A stretch of DNA of 64,000 bases from Leifsonia sp. 466MF (GTDB lineage: Bacteria > Actinomycetota > Actinomycetes > Actinomycetales > Microbacteriaceae): positions 1 to 64,000 of the forward strand of contig NZ_LT629696.1 of the NCBI RefSeq assembly GCF_900100265.1, given 5' to 3'. The position numbers were made by a program, and so were the translations under genes. Of this stretch, positions 50,043-59,027 are shown piece after piece. Position 1 is the first letter of the stretch. Every line of letters begins with the position of its first letter. The notes under the pieces were generated by a model. That model had not been told where the DNA came from, searched no databases, and saw only the letters and a list, made by a program, of their open reading frames with translations.

Positions 50043-51335
50043 CTACAGGGTCGGCGCGGTGCGCCGGCCGTTGATCTTCCATACGAAGTCGATGAGGACC
50101 GCGAGCACGATGATCGCGACCAGGGCCCATGCGGTCGCCGGTTCGGACACGAGGGTCGTCGTGCAGAAGATCACGAACGTCCCGAGGGTCGCGACGAGCC
50201 CGACGATCAGAATGACGACGGATGCGCCGGTCTGGCGGCGTATCCGTAGGTGCGCGATGCTCACGGACGAGAACACGAGGAGCGCGACGGCGCTGCCGAT
50301 CGATGCGATGGCGTTCAGGTTGAAGAACGCGACGAGCAGGATGGCCAGGGCCGCCATGACCAGGAGCCCGGCGGCGAACCGGCCGAACGAGCGTCCGAAG
50401 AACGGCGGGAACTGTCCGACCGAGGCGAGATGCTGGGTCATACCGATCGACGGGTACAGGCCGGCATTCACCGCGCCGGTGGTCGAGAAGAGCGCAGTGA
50501 TCACCATGAGCACGTACCCGGCTTCGCCGAGCGTCGGCTTGGCCGCCTCCGCGAGCGCGGTGGTGCCGTACTTCACCACCTCGTCGGCGGTGAGCGTCCC
50601 GAACACGCCGAGCGAGACCGCGACGTACACCGAGGTCGCGATGAAGAGCGCCAGGTAGATCGCCTTCGGCAGCTGACGGGCCGGGTCGGGCAGGTCCTTC
50701 GCGGTGAACGTGATCACGCCGAAGCCGAGGAAGGCGAAGAACGTCAGCGCGACGCTCGACACGATCTCGCGCCAACCGGGGTAGCCGCTCGGCGCGAGCA
50801 GCGCCGGGTCCCAGTTCGCGATCGTCACGACGGCGAACACCACCAGGATGATGAGCACGATCGTGACGATCACCGACTGGACACGGGCGACCGCGGCAGC
50901 GCCCACGGCGTTCAGGCAGGTCATGACCAGGATGAGCAGGATGGCGGCCACCTTGGCCCAGAACGGGTCGCCGTCAGCGACGACGGAGGAGGCGTACCCG
51001 CCGAACGAGGACGCGATCATGGCGACCACGATGGAACCGGCCGTGAAGAACAGCCATGCCCCGATCCCGGCGATGTGCCCTTCTCCGAACCCCTTGGAGA
51101 GGAAGGTGAGGATGCCGCCGCCGGACGGGTATCGCGATCCCAGCTTGGCGAAGGAGTATCCCTGGAGCGCGGCGATGATCCCGGCGATCAGGAACGAGAG
51201 CCAGACCGCGGCGCCGGCCACCGCACCGGCCGCCCCGAGCAGGGCGAAGATGCCGGCGCCCACCATCGAGCCGACACCGATGTAGGTGGCCTGCAAGACC
51301 GTCATCCGCTTCGGTGACGGCGCTCCGTCGTCCAT
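50043..51335 (-). CDS. APC-family amino-acid permease
   Basis: 430-residue transporter with 12 membrane segments. The APC signature is near the start: YIGVGSMVGAGIFALLGAAGAVAG, then GSRYPSGGGILTFLSKGFG, and helix 6-region FFAFLGFGVITFTAKDL. The sodium- or proton-coupled import of an amino acid is likely; the group includes basic and neutral amino-acid carriers. Divergent from a Dcu-type transporter across 177 bp. Confidence 0.82.
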   Translation of the reverse strand: MDDGAPSPKRMTVLQATYIGVGSMVGAGIFALLGAAGAVAGAAVWLSFLIAGIIAALQGYSFAKLGSRYPSGGGILTFLSKGFGEGHIAGIGAWLFFTAGSIVVAMIASSFGGYASSVVADGDPFWAKVAAILLILVMTCLNAVGAAAVARVQSVIVTIVLIILVVFAVVTIANWDPALLAPSGYPGWREIVSSVALTFFAFLGFGVITFTAKDLPDPARQLPKAIYLALFIATSVYVAVSLGVFGTLTADEVVKYGTTALAEAAKPTLGEAGYVLMVITALFSTTGAVNAGLYPSIGMTQHLASVGQFPPFFGRSFGRFAAGLLVMAALAILLVAFFNLNAIASIGSAVALLVFSSVSIAHLRIRRQTGASVVILIVGLVATLGTFVIFCTTTLVSEPATAWALVAIIVLAVLIDFVWKINGRRTAPTL

Positions 51336-51512
51336 CCCGGATCCTCTCGTGAGAGCTTCGAAGGCCGGGTGCCCGGTCCGAGGTGAGCGAACGGTAACCC
51401 CGGCTCAGACGGCGTGGCTAGGCACAATCGATGCGGTGGGGAGCCGTGGAATTCACGTATTCCCGAGACCGCTCAGCAGGGTGCATCCTGTGGCCGGGCA
51501 AGGAGGTCCGTC

Positions 51513-52961
51513 ATGGACATCGCACTGGTCATCATCCAAGCGTGCGTCGTGATCGGCGCGATCGTGCTCGGTGTCCGCACCGGCGGGATCGGGCTGGGAT
51601 TGTGGGGCGTGGTAGGGACGGCGATCCTCGTGTTCGTCTTCCGGCTGCCGCCCGGATCGCCCCCGATCGACGCGTTCTTCATCATCATCGCCGTGATCAC
51701 CGCATCCAGCGCGATGCAGGCCGCGGGCGGCATCGACTACCTGGTGTCGATCGCGTCCAAGATCATCCAGCGCAATCCGCGTCGGCTGACCTATGTGGCA
51801 CCCCTGGTGGCGTTCGTCTTCACCGTGCTCTCCGGTACGTCGAACATCTTCTTCGCTCTGATCCCGGTGATCTACGAGACCGCGTACCGCAACGGCCAGC
51901 GGCCGGAGCGCGCGCTCGCCGCGTCGACCGTGACGTCGGGCCTGGGGATCACGGCGAGCCCCGTCTCGGCGGCCATGGCGGCCTACCTGGTGCTGATGGA
52001 GTCGAAGGGGTTCGGCCTGACCCAGGTGCTCGTGATCACCATCCCGTCGGCGATCGTCGCCTGCATCGTCACGTCGTTCGTCCAGCAGGGGGTGGGCAAA
52101 GAGCTGCTCAACGATCCGGCGTATCTGAAGCGCGTGGAAAGCGGCGCGGTCGAACTTCCCGCCGCGCTCGAGACGCAGTACGCCGAGGCTCGCGCCGGCG
52201 GTGGCGCGACTCCGACCGCGGTGAAGACCGGCCGGGGGGCCGGCTCCGGGCGGCCCGGTCGGCTCTCTCGCGAGGAAGCCTCGCAGATCGAGCACCCCGT
52301 CCCGCCCGGAGGCGCCACCGCGGCGTGGATCTTCGTCGCCGGCACGCTCCTCGTCGTGCTGCTCGGGCTCTTCCCCGGACTGCGCCCCGCCTTTCCCGAC
52401 GAGGAGGGCGAGCTCGTCCCCATCCCGATGGCGACCGTGATCGAGATGGTGATGTTCACGGCAGCTCTGGTCATCATCCTGGTGAGAAAGGTCAAGCCGT
52501 CGCTGGTGGTGGAGCAGCCGCTCCTGCGCGCAGGCTATGTGGCGGCGGTCGCCCTGTTCGGCATCGCGTGGATGGCCGACACGTTCATCTCGGCCAACGA
52601 GGAGACCATCATCAAGCCGCTGGGGGAGCTGATCCAGGCGCAGCCACTGCTGCTGGCGGTCGCTCTGTTCCTGGTCTGCGGCCTGACCACCAGTCAGTCG
52701 GCGACGACCAACACGCTGATCCCGATCGCTCTGGCGGCCGGCCTCGCTCCGGGAATCATCACCGCGATGTGGCCGTCGCTGATCGGCGTCTGGCTGTTCC
52801 CGGCGAACGGCTCCCAGATCGCCGCGGTGGAGACGGACCGCACCGGCACCACCAAACTCACGCAGGTGCCGGTATGGCACTCGTTCACCATCCCGATGCT
52901 GGTCTCCTGGGTCGCCGTCGTGCTCTCCGGGCTGCTCATCCAGCTCGTCGTCCCGCGTTGA
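51513..52961 (+). CDS. Anaerobic C4-dicarboxylate transporter (DcuA/B family)
   Basis: 482-residue secondary carrier with about 10-12 membrane segments. The Dcu core is recognisable: ASSAMQAAGGIDYLVSIASKIIQRNPRR, SGTSNIFFALIPVIYETA and TTSQSATTNTLIPIALAAGL. Exchanges fumarate, malate, aspartate or succinate. AAGGAGG lies before ATG 51513. A hydrophilic central loop (about 225-265) carries TAVKTGRGAGSG. Followed 23 bp later by an M20 peptidase, suggesting a peptide/acidic amino-acid use pathway. Confidence 0.82.
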   Translation: MDIALVIIQACVVIGAIVLGVRTGGIGLGLWGVVGTAILVFVFRLPPGSPPIDAFFIIIAVITASSAMQAAGGIDYLVSIASKIIQRNPRRLTYVAPLVAFVFTVLSGTSNIFFALIPVIYETAYRNGQRPERALAASTVTSGLGITASPVSAAMAAYLVLMESKGFGLTQVLVITIPSAIVACIVTSFVQQGVGKELLNDPAYLKRVESGAVELPAALETQYAEARAGGGATPTAVKTGRGAGSGRPGRLSREEASQIEHPVPPGGATAAWIFVAGTLLVVLLGLFPGLRPAFPDEEGELVPIPMATVIEMVMFTAALVIILVRKVKPSLVVEQPLLRAGYVAAVALFGIAWMADTFISANEETIIKPLGELIQAQPLLLAVALFLVCGLTTSQSATTNTLIPIALAAGLAPGIITAMWPSLIGVWLFPANGSQIAAVETDRTGTTKLTQVPVWHSFTIPMLVSWVAVVLSGLLIQLVVPR

Positions 52962-52984
52962 CCGTCGGAGTGAGGAGAAAGATC

Positions 52985-54337
52985 ATGCCCGACTCGAACA
53001 GAACCGACGCAGGGGCGGACAACCTGATGCCGGACGTGCTGGAGCGGCTCGCCGAGCTGGTGCGCATCCCATCGGTCGCCTTCCCGGGCTTCGACCCCGA
53101 CCCGGTCCACCGGATGGGGGAGGCCGTCGTGCGGCTGTTCAAGGACGTCGGAGCCTTCGACGCGCGGCTCCTCGACGTGCCGGGCGGCTACCCCTGCGTG
53201 TACGCGGACCTTCCCGGCCCGGACGGTTCGCCGACCGTCCTCCTCTACGCCCACTATGACGTGCAGCCGGCGCCGCGGAGCCAGGGATGGACGAGCGAGC
53301 CGTTCGAGCCCGTGACCAAGGAGGACGGCCGCATCTACGGCCGTGGTGCAGCCGACGACAAGTCGGGCCTCGTCATCCACTACGCCACCCTGTCGCTGCT
53401 CGGTGAAAACCGTCCCTGCCGCGTGAAGCTGCTCGTCGAGGGCGAGGAGGAGACGATCTCGCACCTCGAAGCGTTCGTCGAGGCCAACCCCGAGCTCTTC
53501 GCCTGCGACGCGGCGGTGATCGCCGATATCGGCGGTCAGGAGGCAGGCCGGCCCGGGCTGACCACGGCCCTTCGCGGCGACGTCGCCTGCACGATCACCG
53601 TGCGCACCCTGGCCAACCCCGTGCACTCCGGAATGTTCGGAGGTGCCGCGCCGGACGCCATGACCGCGATGATCCGCATCCTCGACTCACTCCACGACGA
53701 GAATGGCGACACGGTGATCGACGGTGTCGACAGCGGTAGCTGGGACGGCGCCGCGATGGATGAGGACGTCTACCGCGACGGCTCGTCCATCCTGCCCGGC
53801 GTCGAGTTCCTGGGGACCGGTTCCCTGGCGGACCGGATTTGGATGCGGCCCTCCGTGACGGTCCTCGGCATGGATCTTCCCGGCACCGCCGAGGCGTCGA
53901 ACGTCCTGCTTCCGGAGGTCACGGCGAAGCTGTCGATGCGCATCATCCCCGGATCGGATGGGGACGCCCAACTCGAGGCCCTCATGGCGCACCTCCGGCG
54001 GCAGCGGCCCTGGAACTGCGAGGTCGAGGTCGAGAAGGTCAAAGTCGGTCAGGCGTTCCGGGTGGATGCGGAGCATCCGGCGATCCGCGCTGCTACCGAT
54101 GCCCTCGACGATGCGTACGATCGACCGGCCGAGCTCATCGGGAGCGGCGCGTCGATCCCTCTCGTGTCGTCGCTCCGCTCGGTCTCCCCGGGTGCTGCAA
54201 TCGTTCTCTGGGGCGCGGAGGACACCAAGCAGTCGCGCATCCACGCGTCGGACGAGTCGGTCGACCCAGCCGAGATCCGCCGCATGATCGACGCACAGGT
54301 CGGTTTCATCCGGAGGTTCGCCGGCGCGGAGGAGTGA
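52985..54337 (+). CDS. M20-family metallopeptidase (dipeptidase)
   Basis: 450-residue two-zinc amidohydrolase/dipeptidase. Zinc and catalytic motifs: LLYAHYDVQPAP, GRGAADDKSG, VEGEEETIS and IADIGG; the lid/dimer domain carries NPVHSGMFGG. GAGGAGAAAGATC precedes the ATG. It probably cleaves dipeptides or N-acylated amino acids whose acidic products are carried by the upstream Dcu transporter (inference from linkage). Confidence 0.86.
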   Translation: MPDSNRTDAGADNLMPDVLERLAELVRIPSVAFPGFDPDPVHRMGEAVVRLFKDVGAFDARLLDVPGGYPCVYADLPGPDGSPTVLLYAHYDVQPAPRSQGWTSEPFEPVTKEDGRIYGRGAADDKSGLVIHYATLSLLGENRPCRVKLLVEGEEETISHLEAFVEANPELFACDAAVIADIGGQEAGRPGLTTALRGDVACTITVRTLANPVHSGMFGGAAPDAMTAMIRILDSLHDENGDTVIDGVDSGSWDGAAMDEDVYRDGSSILPGVEFLGTGSLADRIWMRPSVTVLGMDLPGTAEASNVLLPEVTAKLSMRIIPGSDGDAQLEALMAHLRRQRPWNCEVEVEKVKVGQAFRVDAEHPAIRAATDALDDAYDRPAELIGSGASIPLVSSLRSVSPGAAIVLWGAEDTKQSRIHASDESVDPAEIRRMIDAQVGFIRRFAGAEE

Positions 54338-54339
54338 CG

Positions 54340-54389
54340 GAGACCCCGGCCGACGTTCAGTCGTCTGGCGTTCAGTCGTCCGGGGTCTC
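54340..54389. terminator. Hairpin with tandem duplication in loop
   Basis: GAGACCCCGG (54340-54349) pairs with CCGGGGTCTC (54380-54389). The 30-nt loop holds CGTTCAGTCGTC twice (54354-54365, 54369-54380), a 15-bp duplication that includes the stop codon of the minus-strand gene. Likely bidirectional terminator. Confidence 0.55.
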
Positions 54390-54638
54390 GACCTGCTCGA
54401 GCTGCTCGCCGTCCGGCACCGTGCCCGGGATGGTCTTCTCGTACAGGAATGCGGCCGCCTCCGGCCACGCGCTCGCCTCCGCGAGCCGGTAGACCGCGAC
54501 CGCCTGCGCACCCGCGTAGGTCGTCGCCGCCCGGATCAGCGCGGGCGGAGCGGCGCTCACCACGGGGAGCTGAGCGCTGAAATCGTCCTCATCCTCATCC
54601 GGGTGCAGGAAGAGGGCTCGGTACGTCTCAGCGCTCAC
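54372..54638 (-). CDS. Small hypothetical protein
   Basis: 88 residues: an acidic start (LHPDEDEDDFS), a helical middle (IRAATTYAGAQAVAVYRLAEASAWPEAAAFLYEK) and an acidic tail (EQLEQVETPDD). No family recognised. The GTG has GGAGGTG well placed before it. It follows the DUF7144 gene by 17 bp on the same strand and is probably its operon partner. Confidence 0.6.
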   Translation of the reverse strand: MSAETYRALFLHPDEDEDDFSAQLPVVSAAPPALIRAATTYAGAQAVAVYRLAEASAWPEAAAFLYEKTIPGTVPDGEQLEQVETPDD

Positions 54639-54655
54639 GCGACACCTCCGGGCGG

Positions 54656-55054
54656 CTAGCGGCGCAGTTCTCGGCCGTGCACCGTGACCGCGTAGATCAC
54701 GAGCACGTCGAGGGCGATCGCGATGATCGACCACCACGGCTGCGCCGGCAGCACCATCACATGCGAGACGGCACTGATCGCGGCGATGATCACCACGACG
54801 ACGCGCGCCCAGGTGGCCCCCTGGAGCAGGAAGAGGCCGGCGAGCAGCAGCAGAACGCCGACGACCAGCGACCACCACCCCCACGCCGCCACATTGAACG
54901 AAGCCACGCCGCCCCCGGACCCGACGAAGTAGGCCGTATTGGGGCCGATGATCGCCATGATTCCGTAGAACAGGTCGATCGCCGCCCCGATGAAGAGCAT
55001 GACCGCCGCGAAATAAGCCCAGCCGATCCAGCCGGTGGTTCTGACGTCCGACAT
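54656..55054 (-). CDS. DUF7144-like four-helix membrane protein
   Basis: 132 residues with four membrane helices: WAYFAAVMLFIGAAIDLFYGIMAI, WWSLVVGVLLLLAGLFLL, RVVVVIIAAISAVSHVMVL and SIIAIALDVLVIYAVTVHG. GWIGWAYFAAVMLFIGA matches a small actinobacterial membrane family (DUF7144). GGGAGGTG precedes ATG 55054. Function unknown. Confidence 0.72.
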   Translation of the reverse strand: MSDVRTTGWIGWAYFAAVMLFIGAAIDLFYGIMAIIGPNTAYFVGSGGGVASFNVAAWGWWSLVVGVLLLLAGLFLLQGATWARVVVVIIAAISAVSHVMVLPAQPWWSIIAIALDVLVIYAVTVHGRELRR

Positions 55055-55194
55055 CTCGCACCTCCCAGTGATCCTGTTGGGCGAATGGTGCGCCTCCGAC
55101 AGCACTTCTGGCTATGCACCACTTGTCCCGGCCCCGGAGGGTCGGCGGCAGGTGCTGTCTAGCCGCGGCGCGTCAGGAGGTTCACACTTCGGCC

Positions 55195-55461
55195 ATGAGT
55201 GAAGCCGACATCACGGCACCCACCACGCTCGGTCCGGGTTGCGTTCCGGGTGGGATGCCGTTGAAGATCCATCTCGGCGAACCGGAGTACGCCGCCCTGG
55301 TCCGCATCGCCCAGCACCGGCACACGACCGCCGCGAAGATGGTGGAGGAGCTCGTCCTCCACGCCCTCGCGCGTGCCGACGTCCCTCCGCCGGTGCAGGG
55401 GCCCATCAAGCGCCCGCACACCACCTACGACGACGCGACCCAGGGGTTCCGCCGAGACTGA
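55195..55461 (+). CDS. Small ribbon-helix-helix-like protein
   Basis: 88 residues. MPLKIHLGEPEYAALVRIAQHRHTTAAKMVEELVLHAL looks like a CopG/Arc ribbon-helix-helix: a strand (PLKIHLG) then two helices. AGGAGG lies 14 nt before the ATG, a little far. A DNA-binding role is inferred only. Confidence 0.55.
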   Translation: MSEADITAPTTLGPGCVPGGMPLKIHLGEPEYAALVRIAQHRHTTAAKMVEELVLHALARADVPPPVQGPIKRPHTTYDDATQGFRRD

Positions 55462-55526
55462 GCGCACACGAAGGGACAGCCGAGAACGACGGGTGCGCGA
55501 CCACGCCCACCCGATAGGCTGGCCAC

Positions 55527-56129
55527 GTGCTTCTCTCCGATCGCGACATCAAGGCCGAGCTGGGTGCCGGGCGGATCTCTCTGGAGCCGTTCGAGGCGGA
55601 GATGGTCCAGCCGTCGAGCATCGACGTACGGCTCGACCGGTTCTTCCGGCTGTTCGACAACCACAAGTACCCCTTCATCGACCCGGCGGAAGACCAGCCC
55701 GAGCTGACCCGTTTCGTCGAGGTGGATGCGGACCAGCCGTTCATCCTGCACCCCGGCGAGTTCGTGCTCGGGTCGACGTTCGAGCTGGTGAGCCTGCCCG
55801 ACGACGTCGCGGCGCGCCTGGAGGGCAAGAGCTCGCTCGGCCGGCTGGGACTGCTGACCCACTCCACCGCCGGATTCATCGACCCGGGATTCTCGGGTCA
55901 CGTGACGCTGGAACTCAGCAATGTCGCTACGCTTCCGATCAAGCTGTGGCCGGGCATGAAGATCGGCCAGATGTGCTTCTTCCGGCTATCGTCCGCCGCC
56001 GAGCGGCCGTACGGATCGGCGGAGTACTCGTCCCGCTACCAGGGGCAGCGCGGGCCGACGGCGTCCCGTTCGTACCTCAACTTCCACCGCACCGACGTCT
56101 CCACCACCGAGGCAGGACGTCCCGCCTGA
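55527..56129 (+). CDS. dcd: dCTP deaminase (possibly dUMP-forming)
   Basis: 200 residues. [46 protein letters not shown] and the catalytic-glutamate strand HVTLELSN are diagnostic. Converts dCTP to dUTP for thymidylate synthesis; mycobacterial relatives also hydrolyse dUTP to dUMP, which is possible here. TAGGCT lies exactly 6 nt before the GTG, a leaderless-type start. Confidence 0.92.
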   Translation: MLLSDRDIKAELGAGRISLEPFEAEMVQPSSIDVRLDRFFRLFDNHKYPFIDPAEDQPELTRFVEVDADQPFILHPGEFVLGSTFELVSLPDDVAARLEGKSSLGRLGLLTHSTAGFIDPGFSGHVTLELSNVATLPIKLWPGMKIGQMCFFRLSSAAERPYGSAEYSSRYQGQRGPTASRSYLNFHRTDVSTTEAGRPA

Positions 56130-56155
56130 CCCGCACGCCGACCGAGAGGGGCACC

Positions 56156-56683
56156 ATGAGCGAGACCACCGACGCGGCCTTCGCACGGGCCCTGATCAGT
56201 TCGGGTCCGATGCCGGAGAACCCGCAACGGATGCACCTGTTCGGCCGGCTGGTCGGCAGCTGGACCGCCGACGTCCGGCTGCTCGACGAGGAGAACGGCG
56301 TGTGGAGTGAGTCCACCAACGAGTGGATCTTCGCCTACACGCTCGGGGGCCGGGCGGTGCAGGACGTCCTCGTGATCCGCGACGAGACCGACCCGGACGG
56401 CACCCGCGGCCGCGGCTCGACGGTCCGTGTGTACGACACGGCCCTCGGCGCATGGCGGGTCAGCTGGTTCGGGGCGGCGGCCGGCGACTTCTGCACGCTC
56501 GTCGCGACGCCCTACCGCCGCGACGGCATCCGGCAGGACGGCACGCAGACCGATGGCCGCCCCATCCGCTGGAACTTCTCCAACATCACCGACGACTCGT
56601 TCGAGTGGGACGGCTGGGTCTCCGACGACGAGGGCCGCACCTGGTGGCTCGAGCAGCACATCGACGCCACCCGCACGGGATGA
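56156..56683 (+). CDS. DUF1579-like protein
   Basis: 175 residues with an SCP/lipocalin-like beta pattern: LFGRLVGSWTADVRLLDEENGVW, WIFAYTLGGRAVQDVLVI and WNFSNITDDSFEWDGWVSDDEG. Similar to DUF1579 and related all-beta proteins of unknown function. GAGAGGGG precedes the ATG. The next gene starts 10 nt after its stop. Confidence 0.65.
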   Translation: MSETTDAAFARALISSGPMPENPQRMHLFGRLVGSWTADVRLLDEENGVWSESTNEWIFAYTLGGRAVQDVLVIRDETDPDGTRGRGSTVRVYDTALGAWRVSWFGAAAGDFCTLVATPYRRDGIRQDGTQTDGRPIRWNFSNITDDSFEWDGWVSDDEGRTWWLEQHIDATRTG

Positions 56684-56693
56684 GGCCGGCGCG

Positions 56694-57437
56694 GTGTTCG
56701 ACGATTTCGACGCGCCGCAGCTCGACCGCTCGGTCTGGCTTCCGCACTACCTGCCCGCGTGGAGCTCGCTCGCCGAGACGCGTGCGAGCTACCTGATCCA
56801 CGACTCCCGCCTGGAGTTGAGCATCCCGCCGGATCAGGGCCTGTGGTGCCCGGACGAGCACCAGCCCCCTCTGAGGGTCTCCGGGATGCAGACCGGCAAC
56901 TTCTCCGGACCGGTCGGTTCGACCGTCGGGCAGCAGCCGTTCCGCGACGGACTGCGCGTCCGGGAGGCGCAGGAGGAGTTCCGCGGCTGCCTGGTCGACC
57001 GCGGCACGGTCGGCTTGCGCGCCTCCCTCTACCTCAGCCCGCGGTCGATGGCCTCGCTCTGGCTGGTCGGCTTCGAGGACGAGCCGGAGCGCAGCGGGGA
57101 GCTGTGCGTGATGGAGGTGTTCGGCCGCGACGTCGAGGAGGACGAAGCGCTGGTCGGGATGGGTTTCCACGCGTTCCGCGACCCGCGCCTCGCCGAGGAC
57201 TTCGAGCGCATCCGGCTGCCGATCGACGTGACCGAGCCGCACGCCTACGAAGCGCACTGGGACGGCGACGAGGCGACGTTCCGGGTGGACGGCCGGGTGG
57301 TGCGGATACTGGATGCGCCCCCGCAGTACCCGCTGCAGCTCATGCTCGCCGTGTTCGATTTCCCGGAGTGGCCGGATGACCGCGCGGGCGGAGTGTTCGT
57401 GCCGACGCTCTCGGTCGACCGGGTCTGGGCGAACTGA
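56694..57437 (+). CDS. GH16-like concanavalin A-fold protein
   Basis: 247 residues of the GH16/ConA jelly-roll fold: DFDAPQLDRSVWLPHYLPAW, GTVGLRASLYLSPRSM, and AYEAHWDGDEATFRVDGRVV near the end. The active strand reads GELCVMEVFG where GH16 enzymes have G-E-x-D-x-x-E: both glutamates remain but the central aspartate is cysteine. No signal peptide. GTG 56694 has GAGG before it. It may be a sugar-binding or altered hydrolase. Confidence 0.65.
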   Translation: MFDDFDAPQLDRSVWLPHYLPAWSSLAETRASYLIHDSRLELSIPPDQGLWCPDEHQPPLRVSGMQTGNFSGPVGSTVGQQPFRDGLRVREAQEEFRGCLVDRGTVGLRASLYLSPRSMASLWLVGFEDEPERSGELCVMEVFGRDVEEDEALVGMGFHAFRDPRLAEDFERIRLPIDVTEPHAYEAHWDGDEATFRVDGRVVRILDAPPQYPLQLMLAVFDFPEWPDDRAGGVFVPTLSVDRVWAN

Positions 57438-57452
57438 TTCGTGCCATCAGGG

Positions 57453-57510
57453 ATGCCCGCGCGGGCATACGCCGCGCTAGTTATCCACAGTCAATTTCAC
57501 AGGTGGAAAA
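57453..57510. promoter_or_regulatory. Palindrome and DnaA-box pair
   Basis: ATGCCCGCGCGGGCAT (57453-57468) is a perfect 16-bp palindrome with no loop, acting as a possible terminator between convergent genes. Next to it, TTATCCACA (57481-57489) is a perfect DnaA box, and on the minus strand TTTTCCACC (57510-57502) is a near match in opposite orientation. Confidence 0.5.
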
Positions 57511-57522
57511 TATGAGCAGGAC

Positions 57523-58074
57523 TCACAGCTGGCCCGAAGCTTCGAGGCTCTGGTCGGCGTACAGCGCGGGCAGCTGGAGGGTCAGCCAGGGGCTGAACGC
57601 CCACGGCGTCTCGCCGACGGCCGAGAGCAGAGAGCGCGGGTCGGCCCACGCCCACTCGGCGACCTCACTCGCGGCGGGCGACAGCTCGCCGACGACGGTG
57701 GCGGTGTAGACCGGGCACACTTCGTACTCGACGATGCCCGCCGCATCCACCGCGCGGTAACGGAAGTCCGGGAGCGCGATCGTCAGGTTGTCGATGCGGG
57801 CGCCGAGCTCGTGCTCCGCGCGCCGGACGACCGCATCCTCGATCGCCTCACCCGGGCCGGGGTGCCCGCAGAACGAGTTGGTCCAGACCCCGGGCCACGT
57901 CTTCTTCGTCAGAGCGCGGCGGGTGACCAGGATGCGACCCTCCCCATCGAAGAGGTGGCACGAGAAGGCGAGGTGCAGCGGAGTGGATTCCGTGTGCACC
58001 GTCGCCTTGTCCGCCGTGCCGATGGGCGTGCCGTCCTCGGCGAGCAGCACGACCTCTTCGCGGGGTGGCGTCAT
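57523..58074 (-). CDS. idi: Isopentenyl-diphosphate delta-isomerase, type I
   Basis: 183 residues of the Nudix-fold isomerase that interconverts IPP and DMAPP for isoprenoids. Cys69 (NSFCGHPGPGEA) and Glu116/Glu118 (VEYEVCPVY) are the catalytic pair; HLAFSCHLFDGEGRILV and RRAEHELG give the Nudix helix. Its ATG shares ATGA with the stop of the upstream MarR-like gene, so its translation is coupled to that regulator, which is an uncommon pairing. Confidence 0.92.
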   Translation of the reverse strand: MTPPREEVVLLAEDGTPIGTADKATVHTESTPLHLAFSCHLFDGEGRILVTRRALTKKTWPGVWTNSFCGHPGPGEAIEDAVVRRAEHELGARIDNLTIALPDFRYRAVDAAGIVEYEVCPVYTATVVGELSPAASEVAEWAWADPRSLLSAVGETPWAFSPWLTLQLPALYADQSLEASGQL

Positions 58075-59006
58075 GCGTCCATACTAGGCGCGCCATCCTG
58101 CGACCCGGCCGGGCGTCCCGGCTGCCAGCCGAGGTTGCGTGCCATGGTCTCCAGCGTGCTCATCGTGGTGGCGTAGTCCTGCTCCGAGATGCCGTTCGCG
58201 AGCTCGGCGCGCACAGCCTCGACGCGGGCGAAGGCCTCGTCGTGAGCGGCGCGTCCCTCGTCGGTCAGCGTCGCGCGGTCGCCGTCGAACCAGACCCAGC
58301 CGCGCTCGACGAACTCGGCGAGGACGCGGTGGATGCGGTGGGCGCCCCGACGTCCGCCGCGGCGGTCGCGGTCGAACGGGTGGTGGCGGTGGCCCCACGG
58401 TCCGCCGAAGTCGCGCGCGGGACCCGGGAACGGGTATCCGCCGGGGAAGGGGCCGCCGACGTGCGGCGGGTAGGCGGCGAAGGGGTGGCCGGCGCGCACG
58501 GTGCCGAAGGCGAACCCGCGGTCGAAGCCGCGCTCGTACCCGCGCTCGAAGGCGTTCGGGTGGTCGTGGCCGTGGTGGTCGTGGTGCCCGCGCTGGTCAC
58601 CGCGGGGGTCGTCGCCGTGGTGCTCATGTGCGCCGCCGTGCTCGGGGGAGGGACCGGCCGGTCGCTCGTCCCGCGGCTCCTGGCCGCGCCATCCCGGGCG
58701 GAACCCATGGCCGTGGCCGTAGCCGCGACCGAATTCGCGGCCGCCGGACCTCTCCGGCCGGTCGCCACGGTCGCCTCGGTTGCCATGGTCGCCTCGGTCG
58801 CCGTGCGGCATCCGGGCGGCGAGCTCGTCGGGAGTCGCGGGTCCGTCGGCGAGGGTGTGGAGGATGCGCCAGCTTCCGCGGCGCAGTCCCTGGTCGGCCA
58901 GTGCGTCGCGCATGCGGTCGTGCAGCCGGCCTTCGATCACGCCGAACCAGTACCCGGGCGGCGTCTGTGCGGGTGGTGTCTGTGCGGAGTCGTCGATGTT
59001 CGTCAT
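58071..59006 (-). CDS. His-rich PadR/MarR-like regulator
   Basis: 311 residues. The helix-turn-helix half is split: GYWFGVIEGRLHDRMRDALADQGLRRGSWRILHTLADGPATPDELAARM at the start, and a wing-like VLAEFVERGWVWFDGDRATLTDEGRAAH near residue 240. Between them is a 130-residue Gly/His/Asp/Arg-rich insert (GRGYGHGHGFRPG, EHHGDDPRGDQRGHHDHHGH) that could bind metal or be disordered. AAAGGAG precedes the ATG. Divergent from another His/Gly-rich regulator; idi is coupled downstream. Confidence 0.72.
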   Translation of the reverse strand: MTNIDDSAQTPPAQTPPGYWFGVIEGRLHDRMRDALADQGLRRGSWRILHTLADGPATPDELAARMPHGDRGDHGNRGDRGDRPERSGGREFGRGYGHGHGFRPGWRGQEPRDERPAGPSPEHGGAHEHHGDDPRGDQRGHHDHHGHDHPNAFERGYERGFDRGFAFGTVRAGHPFAAYPPHVGGPFPGGYPFPGPARDFGGPWGHRHHPFDRDRRGGRRGAHRIHRVLAEFVERGWVWFDGDRATLTDEGRAAHDEAFARVEAVRAELANGISEQDYATTMSTLETMARNLGWQPGRPAGSQDGAPSMDA

Positions 59007-59027
59007 CGTGGACTCTCCTTTCGATGT

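Noticed and set aside
57453..57510. Replication origin
   Set aside because: Only one perfect and one imperfect DnaA box, no cluster and no dnaA/dnaN genes.
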